Position numbers and translations under genes: made by a program
Notes under the pieces: generated by a model
Database searches by the model: none
The model's input: only the letters and a program-made list of their open reading frames with translations
Told to the model about the DNA's origin: nothing
NCBI RefSeq assembly: GCF_002305895.1
Contig: NZ_CP022203.1
Location: forward strand, 6,482,001 to 6,546,000
Direction of reading: 5' to 3'
Source of the DNA: Corallococcus macrosporus DSM 14697
GTDB taxonomy: Bacteria > Myxococcota > Myxococcia > Myxococcales > Myxococcaceae
Length of the DNA: 64,000 nt
Shown here: positions 1 through 7,778 of the stretch, one piece after another
How positions within the stretch are numbered: position 1 is the stretch's first letter
Layout of the letters: every line of letters begins with the position of its first letter

Positions 1-1
1 G

Positions 2-88
2 TCCTACCGGCGCCTCACCGGGCCCCAGGACCTCGTCTTCAGCGGCGAGCGGCGGCGCGCGGTAGGCCGGCGCATCCTCCCCGGGTGA
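2..88 (+). CDS. 3' end of a gene entering from the left (unidentified)
   Basis: An open frame enters from the left edge and stops at TGA 86-88, giving 28 C-terminal residues (from SYRRLTGPQD to RRILPG). The length and basic tail fit a real protein end, but nothing identifies the family. It is convergent with the small minus-strand gene that ends at 190. Confidence 0.4.
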   Translation, partial: SYRRLTGPQDLVFSGERRRAVGRRILPG

Positions 89-189
89 TACCCTGGCGCC
101 CCCGCGGGAGCCGAGGCACGGAGGCCCCGCGGGCCGGAAGCACTGGGGCCGCTTGCGGCAGAGAACCGAAGCGCGCCCCCGTGCATCCT

Positions 190-429
190 TCACTGGATGT
201 CGGAGTCAGGGGGACTGAGTCGAACCGAGCGTTGCGCTTCGACCGTCGCTCCCCTGACAGCGCTGAGGGACGGAAGCCGGTCAGGCTCCGCGCTTCCCAG
301 CACCACCCCGGACTCCTCGAGCACCTGCTCAATCTCCAAGCCCGCGGCTTGAAGCCGCGCGATGACGTCCTCGAAGCGGTCCGGAGGTGCGGCGTCTATC
401 AGGACGGAGACCGACGTTTTCCCGGGCAT
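190..429 (-). CDS. Small stand-alone I9-like protease inhibitor/propeptide protein (79 aa)
   Basis: This 79-residue protein has no signal peptide, Cys or membrane segment. The pattern (TSVSVLIDA strand, PPDRFEDVIARLQAAGL helix, then IEQVLEESGVVLGSAEP and a final strand near RGATVEAQRSVRL) fits the small ferredoxin-like fold of subtilisin propeptides (inhibitor I9). It lies 34 bp downstream of the S8 protease gene on the same strand, so the two are probably co-transcribed. The likely role, by inference, is to bind and inhibit that protease or to act as a chaperone in trans. No good Shine-Dalgarno precedes the ATG at 429, so translation may depend on coupling to the upstream gene. I recall similar small proteins carrying misleading aldolase names in databases; no aldolase feature is visible. 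Confidence 0.65.
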   Translation of the reverse strand: MPGKTSVSVLIDAAPPDRFEDVIARLQAAGLEIEQVLEESGVVLGSAEPDRLPSLSAVRGATVEAQRSVRLSPPDSDIQ

Positions 430-463
430 CGGTGCGCTCGTACGAAGGAGAGGGAGCCGTGGC

Positions 464-1936
464 TCACGGAGCCTGGACGAGCCCCTGGCCGACGTCGCGG
501 ACGGGGAGAGGGAGTCGCTGCACCGACTTCACGATGGCGGTCCACAAGGGCAGGCCCCTCAACTTCGTCGCCTGCGCGAACAACGCGGCGATGCCCGCGA
601 CATGTGGCGTTGCCATGCTCGTCCCCGACAGCCGCTTGTAGTGGGGCGGCAGCGGATACGAGGAGAAGACGTCGACACCGGGCGCGGCGATGTTCACCTC
701 ACCCCCATTGGGATTGACCTCACCACACGAGAACCAGGCCACCTGAAGGTTCATATCGACGGCCGCCACGGCCAGGATGTGGGGGCAGTTCGCTGGATGT
801 TCGACGGGCTTGATGTCACCGGGCCGACGGCTTGCGTTGCCTGCCGCGGCAATCATCAGCGTGCCGCGCAGCAGCGCGCGCTGAGCCACCCCGTCATAGA
901 CAGTGCTGAACGACTGCCCGGGCAGGACCGACGCGCCCAACGACAACGAAATGATGTTGGCCCCCTGCGCCACGGCCCAATTGATGCCAGCGAGGATTCC
1001 GCCGTCCGTGCCGAAGCCATCATCCCCCAGCACCTTCCCCACGATGATGTCGGCCTCGCAGGCGATTCCGTAGCGGGGCCCCCGCGTGACGGGCCGGAAG
1101 CCACAAGCCGTCCCGATGCAATGGGTACCGTGGCCGTTCCTGTCCGTCACCTCTTGCCCCGGGACGAAAGAAGCCGTGAGGAAGTTCCGGTTGGCGAAGT
1201 CCGCATGGGGACCGAAGCCGGTATCCAGCACGGCGACCTTGATTCCCCTCCCCGTGTATTGCGAGGCGGGGACGCGCGTCGCATGAAGGCCCCAGGTCGC
1301 CTCGAGGTCGTCCATCGCCCGGAGCGCCGCCGGCGCGTAACGCTCCACGGAGACGCCGCCATCCCCCAACAAGCGGTCCACGAGCTGAACGACGGAGTCC
1401 CTGTACCCCCGCAGGTACGCCGCGGAGAGCTCCTGGGTGGGGGCCAGGTTCATGGGCAGCCCCATCCGAGGCGGACCCTCCAGGGCAAGGCGCTCCGCGG
1501 GATGGGGCCACACCGGCGCCCCTGCCAAGGAGCCAGACAGGTCCAGCCCGGCGCTCCCCCCTCCGTTCAGGCCGGTGACGCCGGCGTCAGGCCCGGGGAA
1601 GGCGCGCACCACACGCTCCGGCTCGACGGCCAGCGTCGGCAATTCCCCCTTCTGCTCCGCGACACCGAGCGCCTGGAGCTGATCGGGGTCCATCTCCACG
1701 ACGGCGGCCCCGATGGCCGGGAAGACGATGCTCCCGGATTCGATTCCCCCCTGTGCCTCGGGAGGCCCGCCGTTCAGCACCCTCGCCTTGACGCCCGCCA
1801 CTTTGTCGAGCGAGTGCGCCGCCTGCGCGCCCTCGACGTCAGGAAGAAGGACGATGTAGCGGCCCGTCGTCTCCGCGGCGCCCGGGCTCGGCATCATTCC
1901 GCTTCCGTTCCCGTTCTTCTTTCCGCCCATTGGCAT
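464..1936 (-). CDS. S8 family (subtilisin-like) serine peptidase
   Basis: This 490-residue subtilase has a complete catalytic set, numbered from the ATG at 1936: Asp238 in VAVLDTGFG, His270 in NGHGTH, oxyanion Asn367 in AAAGN and Ser440 in GTSMATPHVAG. Residues about 25-110 form an I9-type propeptide-like region (starting GRYIVLLPDVEG). The start at 1936 is preferred because GGGGGAG lies 6 bp upstream; a GTG at 1960 lacks this. The N-terminus (MPMGGKKNGNGSGMM) is not a signal peptide, so the enzyme is either cytoplasmic or exported by another route. The small inhibitor-like gene follows 34 bp downstream. The protease class is certain from the motifs; substrate and localisation are unknown. 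Confidence 0.9.
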   Translation of the reverse strand: MPMGGKKNGNGSGMMPSPGAAETTGRYIVLLPDVEGAQAAHSLDKVAGVKARVLNGGPPEAQGGIESGSIVFPAIGAAVVEMDPDQLQALGVAEQKGELPTLAVEPERVVRAFPGPDAGVTGLNGGGSAGLDLSGSLAGAPVWPHPAERLALEGPPRMGLPMNLAPTQELSAAYLRGYRDSVVQLVDRLLGDGGVSVERYAPAALRAMDDLEATWGLHATRVPASQYTGRGIKVAVLDTGFGPHADFANRNFLTASFVPGQEVTDRNGHGTHCIGTACGFRPVTRGPRYGIACEADIIVGKVLGDDGFGTDGGILAGINWAVAQGANIISLSLGASVLPGQSFSTVYDGVAQRALLRGTLMIAAAGNASRRPGDIKPVEHPANCPHILAVAAVDMNLQVAWFSCGEVNPNGGEVNIAAPGVDVFSSYPLPPHYKRLSGTSMATPHVAGIAALFAQATKLRGLPLWTAIVKSVQRLPLPVRDVGQGLVQAP

Positions 1937-2188
1937 GGTGACTCCCCCCACCGCATGCACCGTCTTCGGTGCGGCCGGTCCCCCCGGCTCAGTGGGGAGT
2001 ACACCCGATGCCAGGACGCCCGATTTCGATTCGCGGAGGCACGGCCGTCAGTCGTGCGCTGCTGAAACCTCTCAGCCCAGGACCTTCGCGTAGCGGCCAG
2101 CAGCCCTGGCCTTCGAGGCGGGGCCGATGGTCGCAGGCCCGTCAGGGACGTGGAGCGTACGCCTGGCGACGGCCTCGCCCGGCGCACG
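1937..2188. other. Intergenic, promoter region of the protease gene
   Basis: These 252 bp lie between the end of the methyltransferase gene and the protease start. I see no convincing gene. The only clear element is the protease ribosome binding site (minus-strand GGGGGAG, about 1942-1949). Confidence 0.5.
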
Positions 2189-2632
2189 TCAGAGCCACCG
2201 GCGGGTGCGACGCGCGTATCGCAGATACGCTTCGCCAAAGCGGGCGCGCATCATGTTCTCCTCGAACGCGATGTACCAGCGGTCGGAGATGACGAGATAG
2301 GCCACGGCACAGAGCATCGCGGGCGTTGAGCCAAGGAAGACGGCGAGGCCCGTGAGCGCCAGGGAGAACCCCAGGTACATGGGGTTGCGGGTGAAGCGGA
2401 ACAGTCCGTCCGTGACCAGATGGTCCGGTTGGCGGAAGGTGTAGATGTTGGTGCGGGCCCGCGCGAACTGGGCCCGCGCGACGATGGTGACGACGAGGCC
2501 CAGCAGGAACAGCGGCCCTCCCAGCCATTGGAACCCGGGAGGCACCAACTCCGGGCCAGGAAGAAATCTGTCGAAGCCCACCATCAATGCGGCCAGGATG
2601 AGCGCGAGACGCGGAGGAAGGAGCCTTTGCAT
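2189..2632 (-). CDS. Isoprenylcysteine carboxyl methyltransferase (ICMT)-type membrane methyltransferase
   Basis: A 147-residue protein with about four hydrophobic segments. The conserved SAM-binding end of the ICMT/PEMT-like family is visible: LVTDGLFRFTRNPMYLG, then the late motif EENMMRARFGEAYLRYARRTRRW. Members methylate small hydrophobic or lipid-like substrates in the membrane; the substrate here cannot be read. The ATG at 2632 shares its bases with the ATG of the divergent TetR gene (palindrome CATG at 2630-2633). A TTG at 2641 has GAGG at better spacing and is an alternative start, which would increase the overlap. The divergent TetR gene is a natural candidate regulator. Confidence 0.8.
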   Translation of the reverse strand: MQRLLPPRLALILAALMVGFDRFLPGPELVPPGFQWLGGPLFLLGLVVTIVARAQFARARTNIYTFRQPDHLVTDGLFRFTRNPMYLGFSLALTGLAVFLGSTPAMLCAVAYLVISDRWYIAFEENMMRARFGEAYLRYARRTRRWL

Positions 2633-3302
2633 GCCTCGCAATGTAGAAACCTCGACTGCCGCTCGAAACTCGCGTTCGCGGCGTCCCGTGAGGAGGCCCG
2701 AGCCCCCTCGGAAGGAGCCTCGCCAGGGGCGCTCGATGCACATGGTCGACACCATCCTGGAGGCGGCGGCTCGCGTTTTCGACCAGCATGGCTATGAGGG
2801 GGCGAACACCAACCGTGTCGCGGAGCGGGCCGGTGTCAGCGTGGGGTCCGTCTACCAGTACTTCCCAAACAAGAACGCCCTCCTGACGGCGCTGCACGAA
2901 CGGCACTACCTGCAAATGCAGGCCGTCGTGGACCGCGCGCTGGATGCGGCGCAAGGCCGGACGTTGCGCGCGGTCATCGAAGACATCGTGGCGGGTGCGC
3001 TGGCGCTTCACCGGGCAGAGCCTCGCCTGCAGCGCATCCTCCACGTGGAGTACCCGTACTTCGAGAAGCCCCCTGGCACGAGCCGCTCGGCGGGACGGCT
3101 GTTCGAGCGCTCCAGGGCCCTGCTCGAAGCGCACCGTACCCAGATGGGGCGTGACGACCTCGACCTCGCGACACACATGGTGCTGCGGATGGTCGAGTCA
3201 CTGGTGCACGCGGCGGTGCTGGACCCTCCCGTCACGGACGCGGGGGCTCACGAGGCAGCCATCGCCGACGCCGTGGAGGGCTATCTGAAGCTCCGGCGCT
3301 GA
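2631..3302 (+). CDS. TetR/AcrR family transcriptional regulator
   Basis: A 223-residue regulator. The N-terminal HTH is at about residues 38-85 (ILEAAARVFDQHGYEGANT, then NRVAERAGVSVGSVYQYFPNK), with recognition helix around VSVGSVYQYF; the rest is a helical ligand-binding domain typical of the family. The ATG at 2631 is supported by AAGGAG 7 bp upstream and by the basic lead-in (RKEPRQGRS) usual before TetR helices. The gene overlaps the divergent methyltransferase at the start codon, so its promoter must lie inside that gene. Autoregulation and control of the neighbour are inferred from the arrangement. Confidence 0.88.
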   Translation: MPRNVETSTAARNSRSRRPVRRPEPPRKEPRQGRSMHMVDTILEAAARVFDQHGYEGANTNRVAERAGVSVGSVYQYFPNKNALLTALHERHYLQMQAVVDRALDAAQGRTLRAVIEDIVAGALALHRAEPRLQRILHVEYPYFEKPPGTSRSAGRLFERSRALLEAHRTQMGRDDLDLATHMVLRMVESLVHAAVLDPPVTDAGAHEAAIADAVEGYLKLRR

Positions 3303-3422
3303 GCCGCGCGGCGCCGCCGCATGCAACGCAATCCACCCGGCCCGCGGCGCCATCGACGGCCATCGAAATCGCCCGCCGCGAGCGCATCGTCTTCGCTGAC
3401 GCGATTGCCCTGGCCTTCGGGG

Positions 3423-3809
3423 CTACCTCGGCCTTGACCAGCCTGGACCGACGGAGAACTCATAGTCCAGGCGCACGGCCTCCCCCGTCCCCACCGTGAA
3501 GTCCGTGCAGCGTTCGAAGGTCGTGCAGATCCGGTAGTCCCCCGGCTCCAACGCGAACTCGTAGAAGCCCTCCTCGTTGGACGTCACAGACCCCACGTCC
3601 GACTCCCCGGGGAGTGCACGCAGCAAGAAAGTCATCTGCCTGGGGCCGGAATCACATTCTCCCGAGCACACATCATCCACATAGGTCGTCACGCCATAGA
3701 CACCCTGGGTGATTGTCAGGGCATCCAGGGGATTGGACTCACCGCACCCCGGTCCGCCCACTGCCATCACCGAAACGGTCGCCAGGAGCATTGAAAGACG
3801 TTGGGCCAT
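3423..3809 (-). CDS. Predicted lipoprotein with carboxypeptidase-regulatory-like fold
   Basis: A 128-residue protein with an N-terminal signal ending in a lipobox-like GGPGC (Cys at residue 22), so it is probably lipid-anchored. The mature part contains SNEEGFYEFALEPGDYRICT, the pattern of the prealbumin/CarbopepD_reg-like beta-sandwich seen in many myxobacterial lipoproteins. Function is unknown. The gene stands alone: the flanking TetR gene is convergent, and the upstream SRPBCC gene is on the same strand but 168 bp away. Confidence 0.7.
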   Translation of the reverse strand: MAQRLSMLLATVSVMAVGGPGCGESNPLDALTITQGVYGVTTYVDDVCSGECDSGPRQMTFLLRALPGESDVGSVTSNEEGFYEFALEPGDYRICTTFERCTDFTVGTGEAVRLDYEFSVGPGWSRPR

Positions 3810-3977
3810 GGCGTCAGTCTATCGGCCGCGACAGGCAATGCCAACCCTGCCCCGGGGCAACGATTTCGACCGCCTCATTACAAACGGCGGACGACGTCCG
3901 CTGTCACCGAGGCATCACGCGGCTTCGCCCCCTCGGCATACCGCGGCGCCGGACCGGGGGGCGGCCCCGTCCTCGGC

Positions 3978-4454
3978 TCAGGCGAAGCGCGAATCCAGCT
4001 TCGTGAGCTGGCTCGTGAAGCCCTCCTGCTGCATCTTCGTGAACTCGTCGCTGTGCATCGCGTCCAGCGTGACGACCATGCGGACGCGGTCGCCGCTCGA
4101 GAGGAAGTCCACGGCGATGTTGCTCTCATAGGTCGCGACGCCCGGCAGGAAGTCGATGACGTTCGTGAGCACGAGCCGTGAGTGCGGCGCCACCTCGGTG
4201 AAGCGAGACCGGGTCGCATGAGAGGTTGGCTCCCCCGCCTGCTTCATGGCGGCGATCATCTCCGGCGAGTCGGCAATCATGTCGTACCGGAGGGCTCCGC
4301 CCACGCGGGCGTCGAGTTCGTGGACCTCGGCGCGGAAGCCCTGCGGCCCCCACCACGATTCGAACCCCTCCTTCGTGGTCCACAGCGCCCAGAGGTCCTG
4401 GATGCCCGCCCGGTAGGTCCGCTCGATGACGACCTTCGCCTTCTCGTTGCTCAT
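3978..4454 (-). CDS. SRPBCC (AHSA1-like) domain protein
   Basis: A 158-residue protein of the AHSA1/START-like superfamily. The N-terminal pattern (IERTYRAGIQDLWALWTTKEGFESWWGP) and TRSRFTEVAPHSRLVLT are typical; these proteins bind hydrophobic ligands in a helix-grip fold. It overlaps the upstream ArsR gene by 4 bp (ATGA), implying translational coupling. ArsR-SRPBCC pairs are very common, and the repressor is generally thought to control the pair. The ligand is unknown. Confidence 0.85.
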   Translation of the reverse strand: MSNEKAKVVIERTYRAGIQDLWALWTTKEGFESWWGPQGFRAEVHELDARVGGALRYDMIADSPEMIAAMKQAGEPTSHATRSRFTEVAPHSRLVLTNVIDFLPGVATYESNIAVDFLSSGDRVRMVVTLDAMHSDEFTKMQQEGFTSQLTKLDSRFA

Positions 4455-4807
4455 TTCCGCTGGCTCCTGTCATTGACTCGACGAGTCTGTTGTTGTTGCT
4501 GCTGCTTCTTCTCCAGTGCGGCCCCGAAGCGGTCGAGCCGCGCCTCCCACAGCTCCCGGTACGGGGTGAGCCACCCTTCGAGCTCCCGGAACGGCTCCGG
4601 CCTCAAGGCATAGAGGCGACGTTGCCCGTCTGGCCGCATGGAGACGAAGCCGGACTCCGAAAGGATGCGCAGATGCCGAGAGACGCCGGACTGGTGGACA
4701 CCGGCCTTCTCGACAACGTCACCCACCTGCTGCTCCCCATGCCGGAGGGCCTCGACGATGCGACGGCGCGTCGGGTCGGCGAGCACCTGGAAGACATCAA
4801 GTTGCAT
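4451..4807 (-). CDS. ArsR family HTH transcriptional regulator
   Basis: A 118-residue winged-helix regulator. The family start (DVFQVLADPTRRRIVEALR) is followed by recognition region AGVHQSGVSRHLRILSE and wing FVSMRPDGQRRLYAL. No Cys metal site (CxC) is present, matching the SRPBCC-linked rather than metal-sensing branch. The tail carries seven Gln in a row from a CAG/CAA run (about 4487-4507). I chose the ATG at 4807 because a TATATA hexamer ends 7 bp before it and no Shine-Dalgarno exists, suggesting a leaderless mRNA; in-frame starts at 4813 and at GTG 4825 would lie in or against the promoter/operator. It overlaps the SRPBCC gene by 4 bp. Confidence 0.85.
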   Translation of the reverse strand: MQLDVFQVLADPTRRRIVEALRHGEQQVGDVVEKAGVHQSGVSRHLRILSESGFVSMRPDGQRRLYALRPEPFRELEGWLTPYRELWEARLDRFGAALEKKQQQQQQTRRVNDRSQRK

Positions 4808-4814
4808 GCCCATG

Positions 4815-4836
4815 TATATACGCACTGGCGCATATA
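4815..4836 (-). promoter_or_regulatory. Probable ArsR operator overlapping the -10 element
   Basis: Inverted repeat: TATATACGC at 4815-4823 and GCGCATATA at 4828-4836, 8 of 9 bases symmetric, with 4 bp between the arms. The minus-strand TATATA (4820-4815) is a good -10 element 7 bp from the chosen ATG, so a bound ArsR dimer would block RNA polymerase. Size and position are those of ArsR-family autoregulatory operators; binding is inferred. Confidence 0.55.
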
Positions 4837-4966
4837 TCCGTCAAGGCCAGGCCCTCGGGGGGGGGGAGCCCCGCCGCGGAGCGGACTTCACCTGACGTCG
4901 AAGCGAAGCGCACGGCGGGAAGCGGTCCGGCCACACCGCCGCGGTTGTTGGCGGGCCCCCAATGGG

Positions 4967-4972
4967 TACAGT
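4967..4972 (+). promoter_or_regulatory. -10-like hexamer of the MFS gene (likely leaderless)
   Basis: TACAGT ends 7 bp before the ATG at 4980, and TTGTTG (4945-4950) lies 16 bp upstream as a possible -35. No Shine-Dalgarno is present, so transcription probably starts at or next to the ATG. Confidence 0.4.
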
Positions 4973-4979
4973 GCGCGCC

Positions 4980-6224
4980 ATGAAAGCCTCCTGGAAGCGC
5001 AACACGGCCCTCTTCCTGGGCAGCCAGGCCCTCTCCCTGCTGGGCTCCTCCCTGGTGCAGTACGCGCTCCTGTGGCAGGTCACCCTGCAGACGCGCTCCA
5101 GCGTCATGATGACGCTCTACATCGTGGCGGGCTTCCTGCCCACGTTCCTCCTGTCGCCTTTCGCGGGCGTCTGGGCGGACCGGTATGACCGTCGCAAGCT
5201 CATCGTCCTCGCCGACGCGATGATTGCGCTGGTGACCCTGGCGCTGGCGGTGACCTTCTCCCTGCGCGGCCCGGAGCTCTGGCTCTTCTTCCTGGCCGCG
5301 GCGGTCCGCTCGGTGGGCGCGGCCGTCCAGCAGCCCGCGGTGGGCGCGCTGCTGCCGCAGCTCGTGCCCGAGGACCAGTTGATGCGGGTCAACGGCATCC
5401 AGGGCACCCTCCTCTCGGTCAACATGCTGGGGGCGCCCGCGCTCGCGGGCTTCCTCATGTCCGTAGCGCCCCTGCAAGTCATCTTCTTCATCGACGTGTC
5501 GACGGCGGCCCTGGCCATCGCCCTGGTGATGCTCTTCGTCCGGGTCGAGCCCCGCCCCCGCGCGCCGGAGCAGGAAGGGTCGTCGCAGTTGAAGGAGATT
5601 CGCGACGGCTTCCGGTACATCCGCGGCCACACGCACCTGGTGCCGTTCTTCTGCTATCTGGGCTTCATCCTGGTCCTCATCACCCCCGCCGCGTTCCTCA
5701 CGCCGCTGCAGACGGCGCGCAGCTTCGGAGACGAGGTATGGCGGCTGACGGCCATCGAGATGTTCTTCTCGGTGGGCATGATGCTGGGGGGCGCCGCGCT
5801 CGCCGCGTGGGGCGGCTTCGACAGCCGCATGCGGACGATGGTCGCCTCCAACGTCATCATGGGCGCGTGCACCGTGGCCCTCGGCGTGGTGCCCCACTTC
5901 GGGGTGTACCTGGCGGCCATGGGCCTCTTCGGGGTGGCGCTGCCGCTCTACAACACCCCCGCCACGGTGATGCTCCAGGAGCGCGTGGAGCCGGCCTACC
6001 TGGGCCGCGTCCTCAGCGTGATGACCATGCTCTCCACCGCGCTGATGCCGCTGGCCATGCTGCTGTTCGGTCCGCTGGCGGAGGTCGTCTCCATCGAGCG
6101 GCTCCTCCAGGTCACCGGCGTGCTGGTGGTGCTCGTCGGGCTGCTCACCCCACTCCACCGCCGGTTGATGTCCTTTGGCGAGCCCAAGCAGGTCCCAGTC
6201 GAGCCCCAGGACCTGGCCGGGTGA
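4980..6224 (+). CDS. MFS transporter (MefA/MFS_3-like drug efflux type)
   Basis: A 414-residue integral membrane protein with about 10-12 hydrophobic helices. The MFS loop 2-3 signature is visible as GVWADRYDRRKLIV (about residues 60-73). The overall sequence (NTALFLGSQALSLLGSSLVQ start; PLYNTPATVMLQERVEPAYLGRV near the end) resembles the macrolide-efflux subgroup (MFS_3). It should export small molecules by proton antiport; the substrate is unknown. The ATG at 4980 is preferred over an in-frame ATG 18 bp upstream because the -10-like TACAGT covers the space between them. It ends 4 bp from the convergent SGNH gene. Confidence 0.88.
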   Translation: MKASWKRNTALFLGSQALSLLGSSLVQYALLWQVTLQTRSSVMMTLYIVAGFLPTFLLSPFAGVWADRYDRRKLIVLADAMIALVTLALAVTFSLRGPELWLFFLAAAVRSVGAAVQQPAVGALLPQLVPEDQLMRVNGIQGTLLSVNMLGAPALAGFLMSVAPLQVIFFIDVSTAALAIALVMLFVRVEPRPRAPEQEGSSQLKEIRDGFRYIRGHTHLVPFFCYLGFILVLITPAAFLTPLQTARSFGDEVWRLTAIEMFFSVGMMLGGAALAAWGGFDSRMRTMVASNVIMGACTVALGVVPHFGVYLAAMGLFGVALPLYNTPATVMLQERVEPAYLGRVLSVMTMLSTALMPLAMLLFGPLAEVVSIERLLQVTGVLVVLVGLLTPLHRRLMSFGEPKQVPVEPQDLAG

Positions 6225-6228
6225 GGGG

Positions 6229-7461
6229 CTATGGAGGGGGCAGCGGCTCCCAGTTCGGGTCCGGCCAGACGAAGGGATTTCCACCCGAGCCCGGAGCCGC
6301 GTTGCCGAAGTAGCGCTGGCACCCCGCGACGTTCTCGGAGCGGCCCAGGAGTTCCCAGAAACCCGGGCAGACGTCCCGAGGGATTCGCTCGCGGCAGTCC
6401 GCCATGGTCCGCTCGCCCGCGTCAGGCCGCGCGTAGTAGTCGCTCACGAACTCCCAGGCGATGCGCTGGAGGGCCTGCACCGTCGCCGCATTCGCGCCAG
6501 GAACTCCCTCCGCCCCCTCGGGCGACGCCCGGAACACGGAGGCGTGATGGACGGCGGCCATGTAGTAGGCGCCCAGGGGCGTCAGGTGGACGTTGTCGCT
6601 GAAGAGCATATCGAGCCTCTGCGACGTCGACCCACTGATGCCTGGCACCTCATCCGCCAGGACTCGCTCCACCAGCTCGACCAGCGCCGTGCTCCCCGGG
6701 AGCGCCCGCACGCGGTCCTGCCTTCCCGCGGCTTGCAACGTGAGGTTCACCTTGGAGGAGACACACTCCCAGGCAACCCGGGCGTTCTTCTCATAGGCCA
6801 TCCACGGGGCCGGGTTGGCTTTATTGATGTCCAGCCACGTGTGATAGAAATACGTAACGGCTTGCGGATTCCCGGCAATCAACCGGTCATGGAAGTGCCG
6901 CAGGTAGCCGACGCTGTTCTCCCACTCGATGGTGCCCAGGAGGTCATGGCGCTCGGTGATGAGGAGGGTGTCGTAGGTCTCCCTGTCTCCCAGCGTCTGG
7001 GGAGACAGCAGCTCCTGAACCACGTTCATGTCGGAGCCGACGCGATTCTTGCCTTGGCGGTACCCGGCCCATCCACCATTGCCCCAGGTCCGTACCCGGA
7101 GGGGCGAACCAATCACGTTCTGCTGGTTCCAGTTGAAGTCCTTGCCCTGGCTCCTGGCAATGACATCGAAGTAATCAGGCATGGGGTTGTCGAGCAGGCT
7201 GTGCCCGGAGAAGAAGACCCGGGCGCTCGTGATGGGAGGCGTGGTGACGGGCCCACCCGCGTCCGGGCCGCCTGCATCCGGCACGCCCGCGTCGTCCGTC
7301 CCCGCATCCTGCCCCGCTCCGCCGTCTCCCGGGGGAGGCACGCCTGAATCAGGGGGGCCTGGAAGCTCCTCTTCGGGCGTGCCCTGGCCCGACGACCCGC
7401 CACACGCCAGCCCGAGTGAGACAACCAGAAGTGCGCACGGCGCCACACGGAATGCGTTCAT
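6229..7461 (-). CDS. SGNH/GDSL-type hydrolase-like lipoprotein
   Basis: A 410-residue protein. The signal peptide ends at LGLAC (lipobox), then comes a long Pro/Gly/Asp-Ala-Gly linker (about 25-75), then the catalytic domain. Block I is FFSGHSLLDNP with Ser in a GHS context, and the terminal block DNVHLTPLGAYY carries the Asp-x-x-His pair; these fit SGNH esterases. The Gly and Asn blocks are less clear. The start at 7461 is chosen because GAGGA lies 9 bp upstream. It is probably anchored on the outer membrane and acts on an ester or acetyl group of an unknown substrate. Confidence 0.7.
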   Translation of the reverse strand: MNAFRVAPCALLVVSLGLACGGSSGQGTPEEELPGPPDSGVPPPGDGGAGQDAGTDDAGVPDAGGPDAGGPVTTPPITSARVFFSGHSLLDNPMPDYFDVIARSQGKDFNWNQQNVIGSPLRVRTWGNGGWAGYRQGKNRVGSDMNVVQELLSPQTLGDRETYDTLLITERHDLLGTIEWENSVGYLRHFHDRLIAGNPQAVTYFYHTWLDINKANPAPWMAYEKNARVAWECVSSKVNLTLQAAGRQDRVRALPGSTALVELVERVLADEVPGISGSTSQRLDMLFSDNVHLTPLGAYYMAAVHHASVFRASPEGAEGVPGANAATVQALQRIAWEFVSDYYARPDAGERTMADCRERIPRDVCPGFWELLGRSENVAGCQRYFGNAAPGSGGNPFVWPDPNWEPLPPP

Positions 7462-7769
7462 GACCCAGGTCCTCATCGTGGAAGCGATGGCTCCATCCGC
7501 AGACCTGAAGCCATGAGTTCAAGCATCCTATGCCACCTCCAGGGGGGCACAAGTGAAGATGGGACGTATCGCAGTGGGCCGCGCACCGGCAGCACACCTG
7601 TGCAGCCGGATACACGATGGGACAGGCACGTCCAGGCATCGAGCCCCGCCGGCGTGGAGGCGGTACGTGCCGAGACCTACGCAAGTTCCGGCACGTTTGA
7701 GTCGCCGTCATCGATGTACCGGGCGCGCTCCAGGCAGAGACAGTTCGCCCGTGTGGCCATGGCCCCTCC
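7462..7769. other. Intergenic between the SGNH gene and the IS element
   Basis: About 300 bp without an identifiable gene. A minus-strand mini-ORF at 7677-7760 (27 residues, MATRANCLCLERARY...) has GGGAGGGG just before its ATG, but its Shine-Dalgarno almost touches the IS target repeat. It could be a fragment of something cut by the insertion. The SGNH promoter should lie around 7462-7530. Confidence 0.4.
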
Positions 7770-7778
7770 CATCAAGAG
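7770..7778 (+). repeat. Target-site duplication, left copy
   Basis: CATCAAGAG directly precedes the left inverted repeat; an identical copy directly follows the right one at 9221-9229. Nine base pairs fits IS4-family target duplications. Confidence 0.85.

Noticed and set aside
362-2065. A 567-codon plus-strand open frame opposite the subtilase
   Set aside because: The subtilase has a full catalytic triad; the antisense product has no recognisable features.
2072-2188. A 38-codon in-frame extension after the methyltransferase stop, ending AAGRYAKVLG
   Set aside because: It lacks a start and homology, and the ICMT protein is complete without it; chance open sequence is likelier than readthrough.
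4487-4507. CAG/CAA run as a separate microsatellite feature
   Set aside because: It is a short poly-Gln tail in the ArsR gene, too brief to call a variable repeat on its own.
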